A stretch of 64,000 nucleotides of DNA from Altererythrobacter ishigakiensis (GTDB lineage Bacteria > Pseudomonadota > Alphaproteobacteria > Sphingomonadales > Sphingomonadaceae). Positions within the stretch are counted from its first letter, which is position 1, and every line of letters starts with the position of its first letter. Of this stretch, positions 43,390 to 53,465 are shown piece after piece. The stretch is from positions 310,001 to 374,000 of the forward strand of contig NZ_CP015963.1 in NCBI RefSeq assembly GCF_001663155.1, in the 5' to 3' direction. The position numbers and the translations under genes are program-made. The notes under the pieces were generated by a model that had not been told where the DNA came from, ran no database searches, and worked only from the letters and a program-made list of their open reading frames with translations.

Positions 43390-44958
43390 ATGTTGGATGC
43401 AGTAATCATTGGCGGTGGCCACAACGGGTTGACCTGCGCATTCTATTTGGCGCGCGCAGGCATGAAAGTGAAAATTTTGGAAGCGCGCGAGGTTATCGGC
43501 GGCGCCGCTGTGACAGAAGAATTCGCCCCCGGCTTTCGCAATTCGACCGCCAGCTACACTGTAAGCCTGCTGCAGCCCCGTGTAATCGCAGATATGGACC
43601 TTATAAAGCGCGGCTATCGCGTGATAGAGCGGCCAGTATCGAACTATCTCCCGCTGGAAAGCGATTACATGCTGATGGGCGGCGGGCTCGAAGCAAGCCA
43701 GGCGCAAGCGGCGCGGTTTTCCAATGCCGATGCAGAGCGCTTGCCTGAATACTTCGACATGCTGGAAGACGCCGCAGAGGTGCTGCGCGGTTTGGCATTG
43801 AAGGTGCCGCCCGATCCCAAAGGCGGATTGCGTTCGTTGGTGGACGCGGCAATGCAGGGCCGTGCCCTGTCCAAGCTATCGACCGAGCGCCAACGTCAGG
43901 TCCTGCAGATCTTCACGCGTTCAGCGCGCGAAGTGCTGGATGACTGGTTCGAAAGCGATCCGGTCAAGGCTGCGTTCGGGTTTGACGCCTGTGTCGGTCA
44001 CTATGCGTCCCCCGATGAGCCGGGCAGCGCCTATGTGTTGCTGCACCACGTTTTCGGCGAAGTGAATGGCAAGAAGGGCGCTTGGGGCCATGTTATTGGC
44101 GGAATGGGCGCGATCACGCAGATGATGTCCCAGGCATGCCGCGAAAAAGGGGTCGAGATCCGCACCAATGCGCCCGTCACGCGGGTCGTGGTTGAAAACG
44201 GCGAAGCTGTTGGTGTCGAACTGGCGGATGCAGATGTGCTGCGCGCCAAGCGCGTCATATCCAACATGGGGCCGAAGCCGCTATTTGACCGACTGATCCC
44301 GCGCGACGCGGTCCCGGCAGATTTCGCTCGCGCGATGGTCGGTTATCGTGGAGGTTCAGGCAGTCTGCGCATGAATGTCGCGTTGTCGGGTCTGCCTAAC
44401 TTCCGCCACGCGCCGGATGGCGATGCGCATTTGCGCAGCGGCATCATCATGGCGCCTTCGCTGGATTACATGGACCAGGCGTTTCACAGCGCGAAAGCGA
44501 GCGGCTTCAGCACGCAGCCAATCGTCGAGATGCTGATCCCGAGCCTTGTAGACGACAGCCTCGCGCCAAAGGGGCAGCATGTCGCGAGCCTGTTTTGCCA
44601 GCATGTCGACCCTGATCTTCCCGAAGATCGCGAGGACGAAGCGGTCAATGCTGTCTTCGACGTGATCGAACATCACGCGCCGGAGTTCCGCGAGCTAGTG
44701 CTGCATCGGCAAGTCCATACCCCGCGCAAGCTCGAGGCAAAGTTCGGCCTGTGGCGCGGGGATATCTTCCACGGCCGTATGAGCCTGGATCAGTTGTGGG
44801 CGGCGCGGCCCGCGCTCGGCGCAGGAAGCCACAAACTGCCGATCAAGGGGCTTTGGCTCTGTGGCTCAGGCGCGCATCCCGGCGGCGGCGTGACGGGCGC
44901 ACCGGGGCACAACTGCGCACATGAGATCCTGAGGCACAGGCGTTGGTGGAGCCGCTAG
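43390..44958 (+). CDS. FAD-dependent oxidoreductase, phytoene-dehydrogenase/PYROXD2-like
   Basis: 522 residues from ATG 43390. FAD site VIIGGGHNGLTCAFYLARAG at residues 6-25, EAREVIGGAAVTEEFAPGFR, and a C-terminal dinucleotide segment LWLCGSGAHPGGGVTGAPGH typical of the CrtI-type amine oxidase fold. The set closest to this is the PYROXD2-like 'NAD(P)/FAD-dependent oxidoreductase' of unknown substrate; it is not a clear carotenoid desaturase. Intergenic 43255-43389 before it holds only the divergent promoter region. Confidence 0.9.
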   Translation: MLDAVIIGGGHNGLTCAFYLARAGMKVKILEAREVIGGAAVTEEFAPGFRNSTASYTVSLLQPRVIADMDLIKRGYRVIERPVSNYLPLESDYMLMGGGLEASQAQAARFSNADAERLPEYFDMLEDAAEVLRGLALKVPPDPKGGLRSLVDAAMQGRALSKLSTERQRQVLQIFTRSAREVLDDWFESDPVKAAFGFDACVGHYASPDEPGSAYVLLHHVFGEVNGKKGAWGHVIGGMGAITQMMSQACREKGVEIRTNAPVTRVVVENGEAVGVELADADVLRAKRVISNMGPKPLFDRLIPRDAVPADFARAMVGYRGGSGSLRMNVALSGLPNFRHAPDGDAHLRSGIIMAPSLDYMDQAFHSAKASGFSTQPIVEMLIPSLVDDSLAPKGQHVASLFCQHVDPDLPEDREDEAVNAVFDVIEHHAPEFRELVLHRQVHTPRKLEAKFGLWRGDIFHGRMSLDQLWAARPALGAGSHKLPIKGLWLCGSGAHPGGGVTGAPGHNCAHEILRHRRWWSR

Positions 44959-45070
44959 GTCACGGCAGTCAAAGCCCGACCGGGCATCCGCAGCGACGCG
45001 GCCGTGAGGCCGTGAGAGCGAGGAAAGCCAAGCGAACGGATGTGAGCGCCGGCGCTTGAGGCCCAAAAAA

Positions 45071-46672
45071 CTAATGCCTGAAATGCCGCATTCCGGTGAA
45101 CACCATCGCCAGACCTGCCTCATCGGCCGCTGCAATCACTTCATCATCGCGGATTGATCCACCCGGCTGAATGATCGCGGTAGCGCCCGCTTCAGCTGCG
45201 GCAATCAAACCATCTGCGAAGGGGAAGAATGCGTCTGAAGCGACCGCGCTGCCGACAGTCTTTGGCTGCGCCCATTCATAGGTTTCCGCCGCTTCGGCCG
45301 CTTTCATCGCGGCAATCCGCGAACTATCGCGGCGGTTCATCTGACCTGCACCGATACCGGCGGTCGCGCCATCCTTGGCATAGACTATCGCGTTCGATTT
45401 CACATGCCGCGCCACCGTCCATGCGAACATACAGTCCTTCAGCTCTTGCGCAGTTGGTTCGCGCTTGGTCACCACTTTCAGATCGCTTTCCGAAACCGCG
45501 CCATTGTCACGGCTCTGCACCAACAAACCGCCGGTGATCGGCTTCACCATCAACCCGCCGCGACGAGGATCAGGCAAGTCGCCCACCGTCAGCAATCGCA
45601 GGTTCTTCTTCTTCGCAAAGATTTCGCGCGCTTCATCAGTAACGCTGGGTGCAATGACCACTTCCGTGAAGATCTTGGCGATCTGCTCGGCGGTGGAGCC
45701 GTCCAGCTCCTGATTGACGGCAACAATCCCGCCAAAGGCCGAGACGCTATCGCATTGTAATGCGGCTTCCCACGCTTCGACCAGCGAGCCAGCCTGCGCC
45801 ACGCCACAAGGGTTGGCGTGCTTGACGATGACCACTGCCGGATCACCGCCACCAAATTCGGCACATAGCTCCAGCGCTGCATCGGCATCGTTATAGTTGT
45901 TGTAAGATAGCTCCTTGCCCTGCAGCTGTTCGGCTTGGGCTATGCCTGCGCCATGCGGGCCCGAAGGCGTATAAAGCGCCGCCTGCTGGTGCGGGTTTTC
46001 CCCATAGCGCAGCACGGTCGGCGCGTTGCCGTTGACGGCGAGGAATTCGGGGAACTGCTGCTGCTGATCGGCAAATGCAAACCATTGGCTGATCATGCTG
46101 TCATAGGCGGCGGTTGCAGCAAACGCCTTCGCTGCGCATCTTCTGCGAAATTCCAGCGAAGTCGCGCCATCATTGCCGTCCAGTTCGCCCAGCAGTTCCT
46201 CGTAATCCGCCGCGTCGGTGACAATGGTGACAAAGGCATGGTTCTTCGCCGAACTTCGCACCATCGAAGGCCCGCCAATATCGATATTCTCGATAATCTC
46301 GTCACGCTCTGCCCCACGCATGACCGTTGCTTCAAACGGATAGAGATTGACCACAACCAGATCGATCGCACCAATTGCATGCTCTTCCATCGCGGCGGCA
46401 TGTTCGGGATTATCGCGGACCGCCAGCAAGCCGCCGTGAACCTTTGGGTGCAGAGTCTTGACCCGCCCATCCATCATCTCCGGAAAGCCTGTCATCTCGG
46501 AAATGTCGCGCACCTCCAGCCCCGCGTCGCGCAGCGCCTTCGCCGTGCCGCCGGTCGAAACCAGCTCAACCCCGCGAGCAGCCAATGCCCGACCCAGTTC
46601 AACCAATCCGCTTTTATCGGACACTGAAAGCAGCGCCCGCTTGATTGCCACGTCCGTCACTTCGGAATTCAC
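45071..46672 (-). CDS. purH: Bifunctional AICAR formyltransferase/IMP cyclohydrolase
   Basis: 533 residues. Last two steps of purine synthesis. The N-terminal IMP cyclohydrolase domain shows [29 protein letters not shown] and [15 protein letters not shown]; the C-terminal transformylase domain has the KHANPCG motif (catalytic Lys-His). GTG 46672 overlaps the stop of the heparinase-family gene by 4 bp; a second GTG at 46660 ([12 protein letters not shown]) is an equally plausible start. Third gene of rpe-heparinase-purH. Confidence 0.96.
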   Translation of the reverse strand: MNSEVTDVAIKRALLSVSDKSGLVELGRALAARGVELVSTGGTAKALRDAGLEVRDISEMTGFPEMMDGRVKTLHPKVHGGLLAVRDNPEHAAAMEEHAIGAIDLVVVNLYPFEATVMRGAERDEIIENIDIGGPSMVRSSAKNHAFVTIVTDAADYEELLGELDGNDGATSLEFRRRCAAKAFAATAAYDSMISQWFAFADQQQQFPEFLAVNGNAPTVLRYGENPHQQAALYTPSGPHGAGIAQAEQLQGKELSYNNYNDADAALELCAEFGGGDPAVVIVKHANPCGVAQAGSLVEAWEAALQCDSVSAFGGIVAVNQELDGSTAEQIAKIFTEVVIAPSVTDEAREIFAKKKNLRLLTVGDLPDPRRGGLMVKPITGGLLVQSRDNGAVSESDLKVVTKREPTAQELKDCMFAWTVARHVKSNAIVYAKDGATAGIGAGQMNRRDSSRIAAMKAAEAAETYEWAQPKTVGSAVASDAFFPFADGLIAAAEAGATAIIQPGGSIRDDEVIAAADEAGLAMVFTGMRHFRH

Positions 46673-48540
46673 CCCATTTTCTTGAGCAGCCAGGAGAATT
46701 GCCCCCCGCCGCGCGATATCATTCCCTGCACCACCAGCTGATCGATGGCATGCGGATGCCCGTCACCGTTGACCCACATGCTTTCTTCCATGGCCACGTC
46801 TGCACCTGCGTCATTCCCGCCAAGGCGGAACTGCCACAGAGCGCCGTCGGGCAGCACAAGGCTGGCTCCGCGCTTGTCTTCAGATAGCCGCGCTTCGACG
46901 CCGCGCCCCAGATGAAAGCGAATGGCAAGGCCCAGCTTGCCGCGCTGCCCCTTGCGAGTGGATGGCATCAACACATCCTCTCCTCGCAACTCGCTGCCGT
47001 CGCCACGAAGCATCAGGATCCGGCGGTGGATCAAGCCAAAGCGGGACGCATAGCCGTCATGGCTCGCTTCGATGCGCTGCACCTCGGCATTGCCGCGCGC
47101 AATCTCGCTGCGCTCGACCTCGACCTGCTCAACGCCTTTGCCCAGCTTGCCGCCCAACAGCACCGAAGTGGAATTCACATTGTCGAGAATCAGTGTCGAA
47201 TGTGCCGCTGTTGCGCGCAGGCCCTGTTCAATCCGATGAGGCACCAGGCCGCCTGCCAGCGCCGCGCCGCCGCAATTGACGATCACCCGATGTGCGCCGT
47301 CCGACATTTCAAATGCAAGTGTAGAAGCACAGCCAGAGCGCGAATGCTTGGCGCGCGGAGGCGGAGCTGCGTCCATCTGAACAATGGTGTTGCCGCCGGT
47401 GAGGCGATGGAACCCCCAGTGCTTCACTTCCTTCAGCGGGCGTGTGCGCACTGTGCTGGCATCAATCAGCGCGGCCAACCTGTCTGCCCGCATCGCACCT
47501 GTGCCCTGCCAATTGCCCAGCGCGCCGTCACCATGACGCAATGCCAGGATCGGTGGCACCAGCAATTCGCGCATCAGGCCAAATGCATTCGGGAGATCGC
47601 GATCAGTCGCCTTGTAGCAAGCCTCGAGGTCGATCAGCATGGCGATTACGTCCATCTGTGCGATCGGGCTGCGGGACAGCGCACCGCCATCTTCGCCTGC
47701 GAAATCGCCCAGTGCCGCAACCAAGCCAGCCTCGGCATAGAGCCTGCGCGGCTTGCCTTGCGGCATCAGCAGGCCTGCCGCGACCAGCGCGCCCCAACCC
47801 AACACAGAGCCAAGCGGATCACTTGAGCGCCGGACTTCCCGGTCCAGCCAGCGCGCGGTTTCGTCAATCGCGCCGAGCATGTCCGCCCGCAAATTGCCAT
47901 CCTTGCTCGATAGCAAAAGCGGTGCATGAACCAGCCACGCCATCAGCCGCATTGCGGTATAATCGACATACCAGGCCGCACATTTGCCCGGCTTCGGATT
48001 AGCCTTGAGCCATAGCCCGGCAATTCGTTCGGCCGTTTCAACGCATTGTTCGCGCTGCCCCGCAGCCGCCAAGTCACGAAGCCAGGCGAAACCATGGATC
48101 ATCCGTTCAAACGGTGGTGTCGCGCGCGATGAGCTTTGATATTCAACTTCGGAGATCGGCGCCTTTACGCCATTGATCATGAAATGCCCGGCACGCAGTG
48201 CCATACCGGCCACCCGGTCTCCCGCCAGTGGAGTGTCGACCGTAGCCAGTAAACGCGGGCGCGCGGGCTTGCGAAAAGGCGCCGTCAAAACCGCACCGCC
48301 CACACCCAGACGATAGGCAAAGCGGATCAGCTTTTCAGTTAAGTCCGCCTTGGGCGGGACAAAATCACTCAGCACCAGAGCCCGCGATTCAGCGAGCGGC
48401 ATTTCCGCCTCGGCGTCTGCTTCGGACGTAGGTTGTTCCCGCCGATCCTTTAGCGGCAGCGCGGAACGATCATCCTCGATCTCGCCAAAAAGGTCTTCAC
48501 TCTGCTTGGCATCGCTCGACCCGGAGAGGAGCGCGTCCAT
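46669..48540 (-). CDS. Heparinase II/III family protein
   Basis: 623 residues from ATG 48540; a longer frame to 48645 would overlap rpe. Alpha/alpha-toroid region in the middle ([20 protein letters not shown] and following) and the C-terminal heparinase II/III beta-sandwich ([35 protein letters not shown]). Members in alphaproteobacteria commonly sit next to purH and are not true heparin lyases; a role in glycan processing is only inferred. No signal peptide is visible. Start shares 1 bp with the rpe stop and the end shares 4 bp with purH, so the three are translated together. Confidence 0.88.
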   Translation of the reverse strand: MDALLSGSSDAKQSEDLFGEIEDDRSALPLKDRREQPTSEADAEAEMPLAESRALVLSDFVPPKADLTEKLIRFAYRLGVGGAVLTAPFRKPARPRLLATVDTPLAGDRVAGMALRAGHFMINGVKAPISEVEYQSSSRATPPFERMIHGFAWLRDLAAAGQREQCVETAERIAGLWLKANPKPGKCAAWYVDYTAMRLMAWLVHAPLLLSSKDGNLRADMLGAIDETARWLDREVRRSSDPLGSVLGWGALVAAGLLMPQGKPRRLYAEAGLVAALGDFAGEDGGALSRSPIAQMDVIAMLIDLEACYKATDRDLPNAFGLMRELLVPPILALRHGDGALGNWQGTGAMRADRLAALIDASTVRTRPLKEVKHWGFHRLTGGNTIVQMDAAPPPRAKHSRSGCASTLAFEMSDGAHRVIVNCGGAALAGGLVPHRIEQGLRATAAHSTLILDNVNSTSVLLGGKLGKGVEQVEVERSEIARGNAEVQRIEASHDGYASRFGLIHRRILMLRGDGSELRGEDVLMPSTRKGQRGKLGLAIRFHLGRGVEARLSEDKRGASLVLPDGALWQFRLGGNDAGADVAMEESMWVNGDGHPHAIDQLVVQGMISRGGGQFSWLLKKMG

Positions 48541-49202
48541 CACTGCGCGCCTTTCAGCGCCGCTATATTTGCGGCGTAATGCTCCGGCCCGCCTTTGAAA
48601 GTCGCAGATCCTGCAACCAGCACATCCGCGCCAGCGTCCACGCACAAGCGTGCGGTTTCAGGGTTGACCCCACCGTCGACCTCCAGATGGATCTCGCGCC
48701 CGGTCGCATCGATCATGCTGCGAATTTTGCGGACCTTGTCGAGCTGTGAATGGATAAAGCTCTGCCCGCCAAAACCGGGATTGACGCTCATCACCAGAAC
48801 CAGATCAACCAGGTCGATCAGGTTGTCGAGCACTTCCACCGGCGTGCCGGGGTTTAGAACTGCGCCGGCTTTCTTACCCAGCGCGCGGATGGCCTGCAGC
48901 GTGCGGTGCACGTGCGGCCCGGCCTCCGGGTGGACAGTGATGATATCTGCACCAGCATCTGCAAAGGCTTCCAGATACGGATCCACCGGAGAGATCATCA
49001 GATGCACGTCGAAGGTCTTCTCGGAATGCGGCCTCAACGCTTTGACCACGTCAGGTCCGATAGTGAGGTTAGGCACAAAATGCCCGTCCATCACATCGAT
49101 GTGGATCCAATCCGCGCCCGCTTCGTCAACCGCGCGCACTTCTTCACCCAGCCGCGCAAAGTCAGCTGAGAGAATTGATGGTGAGATCAGCGGTGTCGCC
49201 AT
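48540..49202 (-). CDS. rpe: Ribulose-phosphate 3-epimerase
   Basis: 220 residues, TIM barrel. Interconverts ribulose-5-phosphate and xylulose-5-phosphate. Motifs: [40 protein letters not shown] (metal ligands), [21 protein letters not shown] and [12 protein letters not shown] (phosphate binding). First gene of the minus-strand operon. The 255 bp upstream (49203-49457) is shared with the divergent DUF2141 gene and holds no gene I can support. Confidence 0.97.
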   Translation of the reverse strand: MATPLISPSILSADFARLGEEVRAVDEAGADWIHIDVMDGHFVPNLTIGPDVVKALRPHSEKTFDVHLMISPVDPYLEAFADAGADIITVHPEAGPHVHRTLQAIRALGKKAGAVLNPGTPVEVLDNLIDLVDLVLVMSVNPGFGGQSFIHSQLDKVRKIRSMIDATGREIHLEVDGGVNPETARLCVDAGADVLVAGSATFKGGPEHYAANIAALKGAQ

Positions 49203-49457
49203 GGCCTATTTCCGGAAAATCCGCGTTTCCTCGCAGTAGCTTTGAGCGCGACTCGCCGACAAGAAGCGGTGCGGCCTTTTCCACACGCAGCGTTAGTCCG
49301 GATTAAGGATACCCGCAGAGCCAATTCAGCCGGAATTCAGCCCAATCGATGCAAATGGGTGGTGGAATTGGCCTGAAAAGCCTATTCCCGTGCCGATTCC
49401 ATGCTGCACCAACCCATTGGGGTAGCAGGGTTTTACGAGATAAGGACGTTCAAGACG

Positions 49458-49970
49458 ATGCGATCAGGAATGATCACAGCTGGAATTGCACTGGCCGCAG
49501 CTACAATTGCTCCGGTCACAGCGACCGCATGGGCGCAAAACGCTGCTCCAGTTACCTACCGTCAGGAAATCTCCAACAACATGCGCGCGTGCGCACCGGG
49601 TGGAGGCCCTGCGGTGCGGGTTACCGTCGCCGGGATCAAGTCGTCTGAAGGCAAAATCCGCGTACAGAGCTATCGCGGAGTAAAATCTGACTGGCTTGAG
49701 CGTGGCAAATGGATTCACCGCATCGAAGCGCCGGCGCGCGAGGGGAACATGGTCTTCTGCATGCCTGTGCCACGCGCAGGCATCTACGGCATCGCCGTAC
49801 GCCATGACGTGAACGGTAATGGCAGCACTGACATCACCAGCGATGGCGGTGCGATGTCGAACAACCCGTCGATCAACATCTTCAACCTGGGCAAGCCGAG
49901 CTACCGCAAGACAGCGTTTGAAATCGGCGAAGGTGTGACATCGATCCGCATCAACATGCGCTATATGTAA
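49458..49970 (+). CDS. DUF2141 family secreted protein
   Basis: 170 residues from ATG 49458, with a Sec signal (AGIALAAATIAPVTATAWA). DUF2141 region from about residue 45: RVTVAGIKSSEGKIRVQSYR, VFCMPVPRAGIYGIAVRHD and DVNGNGSTDITSDGGAMSNN. Function unknown; probably a small periplasmic or surface beta-sandwich. Divergent from rpe. Ends 13 bp before the stop of the minus-strand gene at 49984. Confidence 0.88.
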   Translation: MRSGMITAGIALAAATIAPVTATAWAQNAAPVTYRQEISNNMRACAPGGGPAVRVTVAGIKSSEGKIRVQSYRGVKSDWLERGKWIHRIEAPAREGNMVFCMPVPRAGIYGIAVRHDVNGNGSTDITSDGGAMSNNPSINIFNLGKPSYRKTAFEIGEGVTSIRINMRYM

Positions 49971-49983
49971 GAGGTCTTCAGGC

Positions 49984-50880
49984 TCAGCCCCGCTGCTTCT
50001 TTTGCTCTCGCCAGACCTTGCACAATACGCCCGGTGCGGCCAGCACGGGGTGCTTTTCGCGCCAGGGTGTTACTTCAATTGGCACGCCGGTATGGCGCTC
50101 TACTTTCCACGCGGCATACCGTGCGGCACCGTCAAACGTGGTGCTCGCCTTTAGCAGGCGCAGGATATTGAGCGGCTTGCCAAGCCGTCGACGATGGCTC
50201 CACCAAGATAGAATTTCGCGCCGGGCATTGTCCGTCAGTTTGGGTGTCAGCCGCCCCCCACCTTCATCAAACGCAATTCCTTGCGCCTCGAGCGCCAGAG
50301 GCAACAGCCCATCAAAATGTGCTGCATTGACTGACAAGATACTGTCTTCGCGGCCCGCTTTCTCGACCCGGAATTCCGCCTTGTAGGTGGCCCGGAACAA
50401 TGCGCGCCAATAGTCATCGGCCGTGCCACTCGCCGGCCCTAGCGCCACAGCTAATCGCGCTGCGGTCTGTGCTGCTGCACACAGTACATCAAGCGTCTGC
50501 ACCCTTGCATCATCATCACGCGCCCAAACCAATGCAGACGGCTGCACGAAACGCGCCCAGATAGTGGTGTCGCGCGACAGGCCAGAAGCTGCCTTGGCAA
50601 ATTGCGCCAACGCCATAGTGGCGATCTTGGCACGCAACATCGTGCCATTCTTGTCCCATTCGCGGTAGCTTACCCGCGGCCAGATTCTCTCCTGCTGCGC
50701 GCCCGGAAGCAGCACGTAATAGTCGAGCACGCCTTCAAGCGACCCGGTTCGCAGGTTGGAGCCGTAAAACAAGACCGCCAATGCGCCCGATTCTCTTGCC
50801 AAACGAGCGGCGAATTCGGTGATGGCAGGGTGCACTTCAACGGCCGACTTTGCCGCGATACGTTTAGTCAGTGTGCTCAT
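49984..50880 (-). CDS. Nucleotidyltransferase-like protein paired with a diacylglycerol kinase
   Basis: 298 residues, no signal or membrane span. The N-terminal part has LAVLFYGSNLRTGSLEG followed by VLDYYVLLPG, which fits the GS-x11-D start of a nucleotidyltransferase fold, though the usual DxD is DYY here. The arrangement recalls Tam41-type CDP-diacylglycerol synthases, an idea supported only by that motif and by the neighbour: a diacylglycerol-kinase-family gene ends 11 bp upstream on the same strand. No firm family. The C-terminal half is basic and rich in Trp/Arg (WWSHRRRLGKPLNILRLLKA). Confidence 0.72.
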   Translation of the reverse strand: MSTLTKRIAAKSAVEVHPAITEFAARLARESGALAVLFYGSNLRTGSLEGVLDYYVLLPGAQQERIWPRVSYREWDKNGTMLRAKIATMALAQFAKAASGLSRDTTIWARFVQPSALVWARDDDARVQTLDVLCAAAQTAARLAVALGPASGTADDYWRALFRATYKAEFRVEKAGREDSILSVNAAHFDGLLPLALEAQGIAFDEGGGRLTPKLTDNARREILSWWSHRRRLGKPLNILRLLKASTTFDGAARYAAWKVERHTGVPIEVTPWREKHPVLAAPGVLCKVWREQKKQRG

Positions 50881-50891
50881 GCCAACATCGC

Positions 50892-51941
50892 TTAGGGCGC
50901 GACGAACTCGATCTCAGGTCCCGCCTCGATGCGGTAGCGCCCGGCAGGGAATGCTTCGCCGTCAAGAATGAACTGATCATCCAGTTCGAAGTCGAACGAT
51001 TTCGCTGCCAGCTGATGGAAGCCGCGCTCACGCAAATTTTTCGGCCCGCGTTCAAACAGGATCGCCGGGAGCATCAGCGTCATCCACCGACTGATCTGAT
51101 CAAGCACCGCCAGTTTCAGCCCCTTGCCCAGCGATCCAAACGGCCTGATGCCGCCCGGAAAGCGCTCAAGAGTTGAAGCCAAGAGGATCAGTCGCCGATC
51201 AGCCTCCCCCATTCCGCTATGTTCGAGCGGCACGCCATTGGGGGCCAAACGTATGTCCATCTTTGCGCCACGCCGCCAAGGATTGGCGCGTGAACCGAAC
51301 ACCGCTTGCAGAATGCCCCAAAGCGTCGTGACGCCAACTGCCAGCGAATTGAATGCACCAAGCTTATGCGCGCTCTGGCCGGCTTTGGTGCCCAAGGTGA
51401 ACGCACCCGCACCAAGAATAAAGCCCAACACGCGGGCGTCGGGTTGATCGAGCGGCGTAATCGCCATCGGGCTTCGCCTTATTCGTTTGCCATTCTCGAA
51501 CGCGTCCAATGCGCATTGAAGCGTCCAGTCCGATGGCCCGCCAAGATCGACGGCCAATGCATTGGTCTTCCCCTTCGGAAGGACCGCCACGACCGGCCAG
51601 TCATCGCCAAATATCGGCTCTCCGCAGGTCAATACATCGCGTACTGTCCCATCGCCGCCATTGATGACCAGCAAATCGATACCACGTTCTGCCAAGCGCG
51701 CCAGAGCATCGGGTAACTGGTCACGATTGCCCGGTTGCGCGACAAAGACATCGGGCGAGACCTTGCTGGTCAGGTCCTGTCCTTTGTTGTGGTGGCTGCG
51801 CGGATTATAGATGAGCCCCACTTTGGGCGGAGCGCCGTCCGCACGCGCATTCCGGCTTGCCCGCCAAGCGGAATTCGCGCCCTGCCTGGGGCGGGGCAAA
51901 TGGGAGAATTCGTGGATCGGGCCAGCCATAATGAAAGTCAC
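50892..51941 (-). CDS. Diacylglycerol kinase family lipid kinase
   Basis: 349 residues. DAGK catalytic domain with PKVGLIYNPRSHHNKGQDLT and the nucleotide-binding VINGGDGTVRDVLT near residue 95-108, then VLPKGKTNALAVDLGGPSDW. The C-terminal beta-sandwich (FILDGEAFPAGRYRIEAGPE) is the usual domain 2. It would phosphorylate diacylglycerol or a related lipid to a phosphatidate. Start is ATG 51941 or ATG 51929. First gene of a two-gene unit with the nucleotidyltransferase-like gene. Confidence 0.9.
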   Translation of the reverse strand: MTFIMAGPIHEFSHLPRPRQGANSAWRASRNARADGAPPKVGLIYNPRSHHNKGQDLTSKVSPDVFVAQPGNRDQLPDALARLAERGIDLLVINGGDGTVRDVLTCGEPIFGDDWPVVAVLPKGKTNALAVDLGGPSDWTLQCALDAFENGKRIRRSPMAITPLDQPDARVLGFILGAGAFTLGTKAGQSAHKLGAFNSLAVGVTTLWGILQAVFGSRANPWRRGAKMDIRLAPNGVPLEHSGMGEADRRLILLASTLERFPGGIRPFGSLGKGLKLAVLDQISRWMTLMLPAILFERGPKNLRERGFHQLAAKSFDFELDDQFILDGEAFPAGRYRIEAGPEIEFVAP

Positions 51942-52060
51942 TTAGAAGGAAACCATGTGCATTCACTAGGTGATTTTGCACTGCACCACAAATTTATGGC
52001 GGAACGTGACCTGGTTACAATGCCGCTTCCTATGCGGCACAATTGCGCTAAACTGCACCC

Positions 52061-53260
52061 ATGCTGACTGAGAACCTGCTGAATTCTGCTCGCGAACTGG
52101 GTGAAGGTATCATCTCCTTGCGGCGCGCGATCCATGCGGAACCCGAACTGGGCCTGCACACACCCAAGACCATGGCAAAGGTGCGCGATGCGCTGGCTGA
52201 TTTGCCGCTTACATGGCGCGAAGGCACCTCCACCACGGGCCAAGTGGCGACTTTGGAAGGGGCAAAGCCCGGGCGGCGCGTTCTGTTGCGCGGCGACATG
52301 GACGCCTTGCCGATGGACGAGAAGACGAACCTCGAGTTTGCCTCGACGATTGAAGGTCGAATGCATGCTTGCGGGCACGACACGCATACTGCGATGCTGG
52401 CGGGTGCGGCGCGCTTGCTCTGTGCCAAACAGGAAGAAATCTCAGGCACGATCGATTTCATGTTCCAGCCGGGCGAAGAGGGCTATCATGGCGCGCGCTT
52501 CATGCTTGAAGACGGCCTGATTGATCCACTGCCCGATGCCGCCTTTGCGCTTCATATTATGCCCAATGCACCCTTTGGCGTGCTGGCTGGCAGACCCGGG
52601 CCACTATTGGCGGCGGCAGATCAATTCACGATCACCCTCACAGGGCAGGGCGGTCATGCTTCGATGCCGCATGATTGTGTTGACCCTGTGCCCGGCACTG
52701 CCGCGCTCGTTAGCGCGCTTCAGACAATGGTCACGCGGCGGTTCAACGCTGCAAGCGCGGTAATCGTGACAGTCACTCAATTTCACGCCGGAACGGCATT
52801 CAATGTCATCCCCGACGAAGCCGTGATCAACGGCACGATCCGGACGCTCAGCAAAGAGCATCGGGTGAAAGTGCGCGAGTTGATGACCGAAACAGCCGAT
52901 CATGTTGCTGCCGCGCATGGCCTCTCTGCCAAGGTGGAAATTGTCGAAGGTTTCCCGGTCACGATGTGCGATCGACGCGCGGTGGATCTGGGCAGGGCAG
53001 TCGCGACGGAACTTGGCGGCGCAGAGGGCTGGCGCGACCTTGCTGACCCGATCATGGGGGCGGAGGATTTCTCCTATCTGCTGGAAAAAGTGCCCGGCGC
53101 AATGTTTTTCCTGGGCGTTGCAAACGAAGGTGAGGATTGGCGCAGTTGCTGCGCGATCCACTCACCCCGCATGCATGTAGATGAAAACGCGCTGCCCAAA
53201 GGAACCGCGATGCTGGCGGGATGCGCTCTGAAGTTTCTGGAAGACGGGTTCGGAGATTAA
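52061..53260 (+). CDS. M20 family amidohydrolase (N-acyl amino acid/hippurate hydrolase type)
   Basis: 399 residues, cytoplasmic. M20D marks: IHAEPELGLHTPKTMAKVRD, LRGDMDALPMDEKTNLEFAS, HACGHDTHTAMLAGAARLLC (metal His/Asp), FQPGEEGYHGARFMLEDGL (catalytic Glu), and the dimerisation domain GQGGHASMPHDCVDPVPGTA. It should remove acyl groups from amino acids. There is no Shine-Dalgarno sequence before ATG 52061; TAAACT ends 6 bp before it, so it may be a leaderless transcript. Convergent with the symporter gene. Confidence 0.93.
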   Translation: MLTENLLNSARELGEGIISLRRAIHAEPELGLHTPKTMAKVRDALADLPLTWREGTSTTGQVATLEGAKPGRRVLLRGDMDALPMDEKTNLEFASTIEGRMHACGHDTHTAMLAGAARLLCAKQEEISGTIDFMFQPGEEGYHGARFMLEDGLIDPLPDAAFALHIMPNAPFGVLAGRPGPLLAAADQFTITLTGQGGHASMPHDCVDPVPGTAALVSALQTMVTRRFNAASAVIVTVTQFHAGTAFNVIPDEAVINGTIRTLSKEHRVKVRELMTETADHVAAAHGLSAKVEIVEGFPVTMCDRRAVDLGRAVATELGGAEGWRDLADPIMGAEDFSYLLEKVPGAMFFLGVANEGEDWRSCCAIHSPRMHVDENALPKGTAMLAGCALKFLEDGFGD

Positions 53261-53391
53261 TGCCCGGCTAGACGTCCTTTGCGAGGCGTAGCAGAGCGCC
53301 AGCATGACCGTGTGCCCTCAGCGGCGCGGGCTCGTCCGCAGCCGTGAGGAAAACTCACTTAGCGGATGTTAATGCTTCAGGCTAAATCGAA

Positions 53392-53425
53392 AACGCCGGA
53401 GCCACCCTCCAGCGGCTCCGGCGTT
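53392..53425 (-). terminator. Strong terminator of the symporter gene
   Basis: AACGCCGGAGCC (53392-53403) and GGCTCCGGCGTT (53414-53425) form a perfect 12 bp stem. On the minus strand the stem runs into TTTTCGATTT, a fair U-tract, so it should end the symporter transcript. It may also work for the M20 gene from the other side. Confidence 0.8.
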
Positions 53426-53430
53426 CCTGT

Positions 53431-53454
53431 CTGGCGTTCCCCCCAGAACGCCAG
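53431..53454. terminator. Second hairpin between symporter and M20 gene
   Basis: CTGGCGTT (53431-53438) and AACGCCAG (53447-53454), 8 bp stem, 8 nt loop. It lies 11 bp after the symporter stop and just before the stronger hairpin, making a tandem pair. No U-tract on either side. Confidence 0.5.
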
Positions 53455-53465
53455 CTGGAGAACTC

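Noticed and set aside
44959..45070. GC-rich spacer with tandem GGCCGTGA and an AGCGCCGGCGCT palindrome
   Set aside because: Only two repeat units and no second copy seen elsewhere in the window, so no basis for a repeat family or mobile element.
46912..47826. Long plus-strand open frame (304 codons) antisense to the heparinase-family gene
   Set aside because: Composition is Arg/His/Ala/Gln-rich with no motif, and it lies entirely opposite a clear gene in a high-GC sequence.
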